A stretch of 64,000 nucleotides of DNA from Nannocystis sp. (lineage in GTDB: Bacteria > Myxococcota_A > Polyangia > Nannocystales > Nannocystaceae): assembly GCF_016714285.1 (NCBI RefSeq), contig NZ_JADJNN010000001.1, positions 434,001-498,000 on the forward strand, written 5' to 3'. Below are positions 54,902-63,219 of this stretch, one piece after another. Position 1 is the first letter of the stretch. The number at the start of each line of letters is the position of its first letter. The notes beneath the pieces were generated by a model, which saw only the letters and a program-made list of their open reading frames with translations, made no database searches and had not been told where the DNA came from. The position numbers and the translations under genes are program-made.

Positions 54902-56667
54902 CCTGGCACGTGTCCCCCGAGGAGTGGCTGCTCGACTTCACCAGCGTGCCTCGAGGTCGGGCTCGCGGCGACGACTCGCTCGACGCGATCGACGACCGCC
55001 TGCGCAGCATGTTGACCGTGCTGCCGGCCGCGATCGTCCTGCCCTCGATCACCGGCCGCGCGCGCCCAGCCGCCGCGCCTCCGCGGCCCGAGCGCGAACC
55101 ATCGCGACCTGTCCCGGAGGCCAGGTCCACGGCTGGCTCCGGTCCACGCGACGCAGCCCCCGAGGCCGCGCGGGAGCGCAGCGTCCTCGAGGTGGAGATC
55201 GTCTCGTTGCTGCAGACCCCGATCGACGAGGAGCCGCCCGTCACGCCGACCCCACCCGTGGTCGCCGATGCGATGGTGATCCCCTCGCTCACGCGCCCGA
55301 ATTTCGACATCGACGAGGACGACGCGGCCGAGGCGCTCGATCGCATCAGCCCCGAGCGCAGCAGCCCGCAGCTCGGCATTCCCGAGGACGATGCCGACGA
55401 CATGATGTCGGCGATGGCGGCCGGCTCGCAGGTCCTCAACCCGCAGCCGCCGGCCGAGGACGAACCCGAGGACGAGCTCGACGCCGACGCCCTCGAGTAC
55501 GCCGAGAACAGCGGCCTCATCGTCATGCCCACGGTCCCGGCGGACGATCCGGAAGACCTGCGCGAGCCGCCACCGGTCGAGAAGCTCGCCATCCTTGAGC
55601 CCGAGAAGCCCATCGACAGGGCGCCGCCGGCGGTCGCGGAGAAGGCTCCACCACCGCCGCCACCCGTCGCGGAGAAGGTCGCGCCGCCGCCACCGCCCCC
55701 ACTTCCGCCGCCACCGCCGTTCGGGGAGAGGGGCCCCGACAAGCCCACGCCGCCGCCGCCGCCCGAGAAGGCCGGTCCGCCTCGTCCCCCCGAGAAGCCC
55801 AACGTTCCACCGCCGCCGACCAAGCCCCCCCCGCCTGTCAGCAAGGTGCCGCCGCTCGCCGCGGCGGTGGCTGCTGCGGCTGCTGCGGCCCCAGCGACCG
55901 CCGGCGGACGGAAGCACGGCTGGCACGACGATGCCTTCGGCGATCACTTCGCCAGCATCCAGCCGATCGACGCCGATCAGAGCGCCGAGCTCGACGCGGT
56001 GTTCATCCGCAAGTCGGCCGAGCTCGGTGCCGGTCAGACCGTCCTCGACGTCGCCTGCGGCGATGGTCGCCACTGCTTCGCCCTCGCCAACCTCGGCCTC
56101 ATGGTCACCGGCCTGGACAGCTCGCTCTCACAGCTGGTCCGCGCCTCGCAGCGCAACGAGGCCACCGAGGCCGGCGTGACCCTCCTGCACGGGGACATGC
56201 GGGCCCTCCCCCGCGACCGCAGCTATGACGTGGTCACCTGCCTCGGCTCGAGCTTCGGCTACTTCGAGGGCGACGCGCAGAACCGACAGGTCCTGCAGGA
56301 GATGGTCGAGGTGCTGCGTCCGGGCGGCAAGCTCGTGCTGCACGTGTTCAACCGCGACTACCTCGTCGCCGTCATGCCCTGTCGCTCGTGGTGGCAAGGC
56401 CGCGGCTGCCTGGTCCTCGATGTCGCCGACATGAACTACTTCACCAATCGCATGCGGATCCACCGCACGGTGGTGTTCGAGGACGGGCGGCAGTTCGAGC
56501 ACCACATGTACTTCCGCGCCTACTCGCTGCACGAGCTGGGCAAGCTGTTGACCAGCTTCGGCATGCGTGTGTTGGAGGTCTCCGGCAGTCGCGACACACG
56601 CGGTCGCTTCTACGGCGCGACGTCGGCGGAGATCTGGATCGTCGCCCAGCGCCGCGAGGACATCTGA
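54898..56667 (+). CDS. SAM-dependent methyltransferase with long N-terminal low-complexity region
   Basis: The 589-residue protein has a C-terminal class I methyltransferase domain (about 340-589). Motif I is VLDVACGDGRHCFALANLG (about 381), followed by LHGDMRALPRDRSYDVVTCLGSSFGYF and MVEVLRPGGKLVLHVFNRDY. The N-terminal ~340 residues comprise a short conserved-looking start (TWHVSPEEWLLDFTSVPRG), an acidic region, and a Pro/Glu/Lys-rich linker of about 80 residues. The linker is probably disordered. The substrate is unknown. A palindrome copy (55107-55126) is read as R-P-V-P-E-A-R. ATG overlaps the psd stop, so translation is coupled. Confidence 0.85.
   Translation: MTWHVSPEEWLLDFTSVPRGRARGDDSLDAIDDRLRSMLTVLPAAIVLPSITGRARPAAAPPRPEREPSRPVPEARSTAGSGPRDAAPEAARERSVLEVEIVSLLQTPIDEEPPVTPTPPVVADAMVIPSLTRPNFDIDEDDAAEALDRISPERSSPQLGIPEDDADDMMSAMAAGSQVLNPQPPAEDEPEDELDADALEYAENSGLIVMPTVPADDPEDLREPPPVEKLAILEPEKPIDRAPPAVAEKAPPPPPPVAEKVAPPPPPPLPPPPPFGERGPDKPTPPPPPEKAGPPRPPEKPNVPPPPTKPPPPVSKVPPLAAAVAAAAAAAPATAGGRKHGWHDDAFGDHFASIQPIDADQSAELDAVFIRKSAELGAGQTVLDVACGDGRHCFALANLGLMVTGLDSSLSQLVRASQRNEATEAGVTLLHGDMRALPRDRSYDVVTCLGSSFGYFEGDAQNRQVLQEMVEVLRPGGKLVLHVFNRDYLVAVMPCRSWWQGRGCLVLDVADMNYFTNRMRIHRTVVFEDGRQFEHHMYFRAYSLHELGKLLTSFGMRVLEVSGSRDTRGRFYGATSAEIWIVAQRREDI
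55107..55126 (+). repeat. Dispersed palindrome copy inside the methyltransferase gene
   Basis: ACCTGTCCCGGAGGCCAGGT has seven complementary positions in its 8-bp arms around a CGGA loop. It lies in the low-complexity region. Confidence 0.75.
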
Positions 56668-57253
56668 CCCGGACGACCGCGACACCCGTGTCCGGGTGAT
56701 CGCGTCATGTCGGCCCGTGTGGGCCGCATTCTGGCGGCCAGGCAGGGGTCCGGGAATCGGGCCAGCGCCAGCGCAGTAGAACCGCCGATGCGGTCTGCCT
56801 GTACCACCTGCGCGGAGAATTGTCACAGGATGACCTTGTCATCGTGATCGTCCACGTGGCGCGTGACGTACCGTGGCTTGGGTCCAAGTGTCCCGGAGCG
56901 AAACAAGCATGCACCGTCAAGTGTTTTTCCTGCGGCCCGCGAACCTGGCCCGCTTCATGCCCGTCAGGTTCGACTCATCCCTCGTATTCCCGCGGCAGCG
57001 CACTGCGCGCGATCCATGAAACTTTCCGTGAAAGCTCGCGTTGACGCGAAATGCGGCCAAGAACGGTGTCCAACTTGCACTCCTCGCAGGCGTGATCCCG
57101 GTCCGAGGCCAGCACCGCTACCCCCATGCTACCCATGGACATGCTGCAAACGGGGCTTATCTTCGCCGGCCATTGGGCCCTGAATCTCCCAAAACTTAAC
57201 TTTCCTGGCTTCTATTCTTCCTGCTCCACCCACCGAAACGAACGAGGTCTGTC
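56668..57253. other. 586-bp gene-free region upstream of the group-2 sigma factor gene
   Basis: No gene is supported here. It contains an inverted repeat GATGAC-CTT-GTCATC (56829-56843) and a longer one (GAACCTG 56941-56947 / CAGGTTC 56965-56971). The last 70 bp are lower in GC than the rest of the window (AAAACTTAACTTTCC). A long leader or a complex promoter for a regulatory gene is likely. Confidence 0.5.
56829..56843. promoter_or_regulatory. Inverted repeat, possible operator
   Basis: GATGAC and GTCATC are exact 6-bp arms around CTT, within the long gene-free region. Confidence 0.35.
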
Positions 57254-58612
<1,359 letters not shown>

Positions 58613-58624
58613 AGCGATTCGGGG

Positions 58625-58654
58625 TTGGAAGCCCGGCGCTCATGGCCCTACACT
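58625..58654 (+). promoter_or_regulatory. Promoter of the IPT lipoprotein gene
   Basis: TTGGAA (58625-58630) and TACACT (58649-58654) are 18 bp apart. The ATG is 7 nt after the -10 box. Confidence 0.5.
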
Positions 58655-58661
58655 GCGGGCC

Positions 58662-59081
58662 ATGGGCGCCTTCCGCGTTTCTGCGTTGCGACGGGTGCTG
58701 AGTCTGGCGCTCGGCCTGGCCGGCGGATCGGGCTGCTCGCCCGAGGCGCCGCGCCTGGACGCGATCCGTCCGCTCTCGGGCGACGCTGCCGGTGGCACAA
58801 CCGTGCGCCTCGAGGGCGCGGGCTTCGTCGATCACGGTCCGCTCGTCGTGTACTTCGGCCTGCGATCGGCGCGCGCGGTGGTGATCGTCGACGATCGCTT
58901 GATCACCGTGGTCACGCCCGAGGCCGAGGCGCTCGGGCCCAGCGACGTCAAGGTGGTGTTCGCTGACGGCACCGAGCTCGGGCTGCCGCGAGGTTATGAC
59001 TACACATCGGCGGACGGCACGCTCAAGCCGATCCCGTTCATGCCCGGGCGACCTCCGCCGGACGAGGCGGCGGAGGGGTAG
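58662..59081 (+). CDS. IPT/TIG-domain lipoprotein
   Basis: The 139-residue protein has a lipoprotein-like signal (LSLALGLAGGSGC, Cys 25) and one immunoglobulin-like IPT/TIG domain. That domain has the pattern LDAIRPLSGDAAGGTTVRLEGAGFVDHGPLVVYFG, then VITVVTPEAEALGPSDVKVVF. Such domains often bind carbohydrate or protein at the surface. The stop is next to the duplicated tail of the converging VWA gene. Confidence 0.82.
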   Translation: MGAFRVSALRRVLSLALGLAGGSGCSPEAPRLDAIRPLSGDAAGGTTVRLEGAGFVDHGPLVVYFGLRSARAVVIVDDRLITVVTPEAEALGPSDVKVVFADGTELGLPRGYDYTSADGTLKPIPFMPGRPPPDEAAEG

Positions 59082-59188
59082 GGCGTCACATCGGCGGCGG
59101 CACGAAGCCGTCGCAGGATGCGCGCCGACATCGTGTCGAAGCTGATTCCCGCCGGGCGTCACATGGGCGGCGGCACGAAGCCGTCGCA
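59081..59188 (-). repeat. Duplicated 3' end of the VWA lipoprotein gene
   Basis: A 35-bp sequence (59154-59188) that holds the last codons and stop of the VWA gene recurs at 59081-59115 with one mismatch, 73 bp downstream in transcription. Both copies encode CDGFVPPPM followed by a stop. Further similarity (CGTGTCGA) continues beyond the 35 bp. Confidence 0.85.
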
Positions 59189-60364
59189 CGTCGTGTCGAT
59201 GATCGCCACGGCCTCCTGGAAGAACTCCTTGTAGCTGTCGGCGCACACGCTGCCAGCCACGCCGCGCTCGCCGAAGCTGTTGACGAACTGGCGCAGTCGC
59301 GGGCTGGGCTCCGCCCCGCTCGAATTGTCCGGGTCGAAGGGTGGGCAGATCCCGTTGGGATCGTCGCCGTCGCCGAACAGGCCCAGCACGACGAGCGCCG
59401 TCTCGTCGCCCTTCTTGGCGGCGATGAGCGAGGCCTTCCAGCCGTCGACGGTGCCGAGCGATCCGTCGCCCGGGTTGTCGTCCTCGTCGGTGATGAAGGT
59501 GACGACCAGGATCGCGTCGCTGCGCAGGAAGCCGAGGTTGCAGTCGGTCGCCTTGCCCTTCGGGGCGACCGCGGCGACCATCGCCTCCATAGGCTTCTCC
59601 GGGTCGTCGGTGGAACCGGTGCCGACCTTGGCGGCGCAGGCGAAGGTCGCACCGAGGTCCGGCTCGCTCACGTCCATGTAGCGGGCCTGGCTCGTGAAGT
59701 TGCAGTCCTTGTTGCTCGCCTCGGTGCCCTTCGGGTGGATCACGCCAGCGCCGATCACGTCCTCGCAGAGCTCTGGCTTGGTCACGCCGCACTCGTACTG
59801 GCCGAGCGCCATCGGGCAGGTGTTGAAGAACAGCGGGCAGATGAGCTCGCAGCCGCCGAACACGTAGGCGTCGGTGTCGACCACCATGATGTGATAGTCC
59901 TGCGCCTCCTTGAGCTGGTCCTGGATGGTCTGGATGAAGCTCGGGAAGCTGTTGATGAGGTTCTGCTGCTCGTCGGACATCGAGCCGGAGTTGTCGATGA
60001 CGAACAGGAAGTCGACCTTGCGGCAGCCCTCCACGGGCGGGCCGGTGGTCGTGTCGCCGTCGACGCCGACGTCGAGCTTGGGCCCGCCGTCGGTGGTCAG
60101 CGAGCCGGTGTCGCTGCCGGTGGCGCTGTCGCTGCCCCCGGGACCCGAGCTCGACGCCGTCGCCGAGTCGCCGCTGGTCGGCGCCTCTGTGGTGGGCGTG
60201 TTGGTCGCGCCGGTGACCCCGGTGATCGCGGTGGCGGACTCGGAAGCCGACGCACTGCCTCCGCCGTTGTCGCCGCAGGCGGTCAGCAGCGGGCACGCAG
60301 CGGTCGTTGCGAGGAGGAGGGCGAGGGAGAGGTCAATGCGTCGAAGATCTGCCACGGCCATCAT
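59159..60364 (-). CDS. VWA-domain lipoprotein
   Basis: The 401-residue protein has a lipoprotein signal (SLALLLATTAACPLLTAC), a Ser/Thr/Gly/Asp linker of about 75 residues, and a von Willebrand A domain. Its MIDAS motif is FVIDNSGSMSDEQ (DxSxS) and LVVTFITDEDDNP is also present. At least ten Cys suggest disulfides. Such proteins are numerous in Nannocystis-type genomes and are probably surface metal-dependent adhesins or sensors. TAGGGT (60376-60371 on this strand) lies 6 nt before the ATG. The 3' tail is duplicated downstream. Confidence 0.87.
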   Translation of the reverse strand: MMAVADLRRIDLSLALLLATTAACPLLTACGDNGGGSASASESATAITGVTGATNTPTTEAPTSGDSATASSSGPGGSDSATGSDTGSLTTDGGPKLDVGVDGDTTTGPPVEGCRKVDFLFVIDNSGSMSDEQQNLINSFPSFIQTIQDQLKEAQDYHIMVVDTDAYVFGGCELICPLFFNTCPMALGQYECGVTKPELCEDVIGAGVIHPKGTEASNKDCNFTSQARYMDVSEPDLGATFACAAKVGTGSTDDPEKPMEAMVAAVAPKGKATDCNLGFLRSDAILVVTFITDEDDNPGDGSLGTVDGWKASLIAAKKGDETALVVLGLFGDGDDPNGICPPFDPDNSSGAEPSPRLRQFVNSFGERGVAGSVCADSYKEFFQEAVAIIDTTCDGFVPPPM

Positions 60365-60370
60365 GACCGC

Positions 60371-60376
60371 ACCCTA
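60371..60376 (-). promoter_or_regulatory. -10 box of the VWA lipoprotein gene
   Basis: On the minus strand TAGGGT ends 6 nt before the ATG at 60364. The rest of the 240-bp gap up to 60604 shows no gene. Confidence 0.45.
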
Positions 60377-60604
60377 TCACCGTCGCGAGGAGTCGAGGTC
60401 CCGGGCCCTTCCCAGAGCGTTGCGGACCGGGGAGGAGGCGCTTGTGGGCTGTCGCACGGCTGCCTTGCCGTCGACGCCGACGCCGGCCGTTGCCAGGTCG
60501 CGGACGTTGCTGGTTCAATGATCGGTTAGGGCGAGGGCGTGGGCCCCTGGCTGTGATGACGGGCCCCGGTGGTATCGTGCGCCGCCACGCTCAGGATCCA
60601 CGCC

Positions 60605-62860
60605 GTGTTGCACTTTGCCCTCACGATCTTCCTCAGTGCCTTCCTGCTGTTTCAGGTCCAGCCGCTCATCGGCAAGATCGTGTTGCCCTGGTTTGGCGGC
60701 ACGCCGGCGGTGTGGACCACCTGCATGCTGTTCTTTCAGGTGCTGCTGCTCGGCGGCTACGCCTATGCGCACTGGCTCACCGCGCGCCTCGGTCCGCGGC
60801 AGCAGGGGCGGGTGCACCTGGTGCTGCTCGCGCTGGCCGTGGCTGCGACGGCGCCGACGATCCTGCCCGGCGACGGGTGGAAGCCGGACGGCGCCGACTC
60901 GCCGCTGCTGGTGATCCTCGGGCTGCTCGCGGTCTCGGTCGGGCTGCCTTACTTCACGCTGTCGGCCACGGGCTCGCTGACCCAGGCGTGGTTTAGCCGC
61001 AGCTACCCGCAGCGCTCGCCCTACGCGCTCTACGCCCTGTCCAACATCGGCTCGCTGCTCGGGCTGCTGACCTTCCCGTTTGTGGTCGAGCCGCGGCTCG
61101 GCGCGGTGCAGCAGGCATCGCTGTGGTTCTGGGGCTACGCGCTGTTCGCCGCGCTGTGCGGCGCGCTGGCGGTGCGCAGCGGGCGGGCTGCGTCGGCCCA
61201 GACGTCAGGGCCATCGGTAGGGCCATCGGCTGGCCCCGAGGACAGGTCCGAGGCGCCAGGCCCCAGCCGCGGGTTGCGGTGGGTGTGGGTCGGGCTGGGG
61301 GCCTGCGCCTCGACGATGCTGCTCGCGGTCACCAACCAGATGGCGATCGACGTCGCATCGGTGCCGTTCCTGTGGGTCGTGCCGCTGTCGCTGTACCTGC
61401 TGTCCTTCATCCTCTGCTTCGGCAGCGAGCGCTGGTACCCGCGGGTGCTGTTCTACCCGCTGCTGGTGGCCGCCTACGTCGGGGTGGTGGGGCTCATGCT
61501 CGCGGGCGCGGCGGCCAAGCTCGAGGTCCAGGTGGCGGTGTACTCGGGGTCGCTGTTCGTGTTCGTGATGGTGTGTCACGGCGAGCTCTACCGCCTGCGG
61601 CCGCACCCGCGCTACCTGACCTCGTTTTACCTCGCGCTCTCCCTGGGCGGGGCGCTGGGCGGCGTGCTGGTCGGGCTGGTCGCGCCCTACGTGTTCCCGC
61701 AGTACTACGAGCTGCACCTGTGCCTGCTCGGGACCGCGGCGCTGGTGTTCTACGCGTTTCGCCGCGACCCGCGGCTCGAGCTCGGCGGCGTCGCGCTGCG
61801 CCTGTATGTGCTCGCGCTGGCGGTGGTCGCTGGCGGCATCATGTTCTACGCGGCGCGGGTCGACGCCTACGCGTTTCGCGTGGTGACGCCGCTGGTCGGG
61901 GCGGTGGCGGCGGTGCTGTTGTTCGCGTTCCTGTGGAGCCTCGGCGTCGTGCAGACGCGTCGCGGTCGGTTCGCGTGGTTGCTGCCGCCCGTGGCGATGG
62001 CCCTGCTCACGGTCAACCTCGGCATCGAGGCGCAGCGCCGCGGCGGCGACGCGGTGGCGATCCGCCGCGGCTTCTTCGGCATGCTGCGGGTGGTCGACCG
62101 TCAGCTCGAGGACCCTCTGCTGGCGCGGCGGATCCTCTACCACGGCGCGATCAACCACGGATTCCAGTACCTCCACCCGGACCGGCAGATGTGGCACAAC
62201 TCGTACTTCTCCGAGGAGAGCGGCATCGGCGTGGCGCTGACGCAGCACCCCGGTCGGCGGACCGGGACGCCGCTGAAGATCGGCCTGCTCGGGCTCGGGG
62301 CGGGCACGCTGCTGACCTACGGGCGGGCCGGCGACCACATCCGGATCTACGAGATCGATCCGGAGGTCGAGCCGATGTCGCGGCGCTACTTCACCTACTT
62401 CGATCGCACGCAGGCCAGCACCGAGGTGGTCCTCGGTGACGGCCGGCTCTCGCTCGAGCGCGAGCCGGACCAGGGCTACGACATCCTGATCCTCGACGCC
62501 TTCAGCAGCGACGCGATCCCGATGCACCTGCTCACGCGCGAGGCCTTCGCCGTGTACATGCGCCACCTCAAGCCGGACGGGATCCTGGCGGCCAACATGA
62601 GCAACCGGCACGTCGACATCAAGCCGGTGCTCAAGCAATTCGCGGAGCTGCTCGGCCTGCGCTTCGTGTGGATCTCGAGCTACGACGACGACGCCCGCGG
62701 GGTGTACGGGGCAGATTGGGGCCTGCTGACCCGCAACGAGGCGTTCCTGGCGACGCCCGCGGTGGCGAGCTCGGAGGACACGAGCGAGGTGTCCACCGAC
62801 TTGCGCATGTGGACCGACGACTACACCAACCTGTTCGCCGTGCTCAAGTGGTGGCGCTGA
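60605..62860 (+). CDS. Membrane-integrated spermidine-synthase-like protein
   Basis: The N-terminal ~480 residues have about 12 membrane helices (HFALTIFLSAFLLFQVQPLIGKIVLPWFGG, a family signature). The C-terminal part is a spermidine-synthase-like Rossmann domain: GLLGLGAGTLLTYG (about 558), YEIDPEVEPMSR, DGRLSLE and ILDAFSSDAIPMHLLT. Whether it makes polyamines is uncertain. The family is fused to transporter-like helices in many bacteria. Choosing GTG 60605 gives 751 residues; an earlier GTG at 60569 overlaps a -10-like TATCGT. A Gly/Ser/Pro insertion (about 196-222) contains a palindrome copy. The 3' end is partly duplicated. Confidence 0.85.
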   Translation: MLHFALTIFLSAFLLFQVQPLIGKIVLPWFGGTPAVWTTCMLFFQVLLLGGYAYAHWLTARLGPRQQGRVHLVLLALAVAATAPTILPGDGWKPDGADSPLLVILGLLAVSVGLPYFTLSATGSLTQAWFSRSYPQRSPYALYALSNIGSLLGLLTFPFVVEPRLGAVQQASLWFWGYALFAALCGALAVRSGRAASAQTSGPSVGPSAGPEDRSEAPGPSRGLRWVWVGLGACASTMLLAVTNQMAIDVASVPFLWVVPLSLYLLSFILCFGSERWYPRVLFYPLLVAAYVGVVGLMLAGAAAKLEVQVAVYSGSLFVFVMVCHGELYRLRPHPRYLTSFYLALSLGGALGGVLVGLVAPYVFPQYYELHLCLLGTAALVFYAFRRDPRLELGGVALRLYVLALAVVAGGIMFYAARVDAYAFRVVTPLVGAVAAVLLFAFLWSLGVVQTRRGRFAWLLPPVAMALLTVNLGIEAQRRGGDAVAIRRGFFGMLRVVDRQLEDPLLARRILYHGAINHGFQYLHPDRQMWHNSYFSEESGIGVALTQHPGRRTGTPLKIGLLGLGAGTLLTYGRAGDHIRIYEIDPEVEPMSRRYFTYFDRTQASTEVVLGDGRLSLEREPDQGYDILILDAFSSDAIPMHLLTREAFAVYMRHLKPDGILAANMSNRHVDIKPVLKQFAELLGLRFVWISSYDDDARGVYGADWGLLTRNEAFLATPAVASSEDTSEVSTDLRMWTDDYTNLFAVLKWWR
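61228..61247 (+). repeat. Dispersed palindrome copy inside the spermidine-synthase-like gene
   Basis: GGCTGGCCCCGAGGACAGGT keeps the right arm GGACAGGT and the CCGA loop. It is read A-G-P-E-D-R, the same frame as the recG copies. Confidence 0.6.
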
Positions 62861-62947
62861 GCCGGCCGACGACGACACCAATCTGTAGGTCGCCGGCCGA
62901 CGACTACAACCTGTTCGCCGTGCTCAAGTGGTGGCGCTGAGCCGGCC
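62814..62947 (+). repeat. Duplicated 3' end of the spermidine-synthase-like gene
   Basis: The last codons and stop (62814-62867) recur at 62897-62947. The two match except for a 3-nt deletion (ACC) in the second copy. A shorter degenerate third copy lies between them (62865-62889). The second copy is not preceded by an open frame from the gene. Confidence 0.85.
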
Positions 62948-63198
62948 TAGGCCTTGCGACGGGCGAACAGCGGCAGCTGGAGGAGGGCGTCGGGGAGGCC
63001 GCCGCCGGCGCGGCGCCGCTGGGCCTCCTCCTCGATCATGGTCTTGATCGTGCCGCGACAGCTGCCGCAGCCGGTGCCGGCGTCGCACTCGTCGCCGACC
63101 TCGTCGACCGTGCTGGCGCCCTTGCGGATGCAGGCGACCACCTCGTGCTCGAAGATCGAGTTGCAGTGGCAGAGCAGTCGCCGCACCGCCTTCTCCAT
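62947..63198 (-). CDS. BFD-like [2Fe-2S] ferredoxin
   Basis: The 83-residue protein has a BFD domain: LCHCNSIFEHEVVACI, then DEVGDECDAGTGCGSCRGTIKTMI. The four cluster ligands are CxC (about 10, 12) and CxxC (about 44, 47). Bacterioferritin-associated ferredoxins mobilise iron, but free-standing BFD domains also serve as other electron carriers. The gene follows recG by 21 bp on the same strand, so the two may be cotranscribed. The C-terminal 15 residues are not conserved. Confidence 0.87.
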   Translation of the reverse strand: MEKAVRRLLCHCNSIFEHEVVACIRKGASTVDEVGDECDAGTGCGSCRGTIKTMIEEEAQRRRAGGGLPDALLQLPLFARRKA

Positions 63199-63219
63199 AG
63201 CCCAGCGGGTCGCCGCGGG

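Noticed and set aside
56941..56980. tRNA T-loop-like GGTTCGACTC
   Set aside because: No T-stem, acceptor stem or anticodon arm could be formed around it.
60333..60518. Short minus-strand frame upstream of the VWA gene
   Set aside because: It is Arg-rich, without a ribosome-binding site, and overlaps the VWA promoter.
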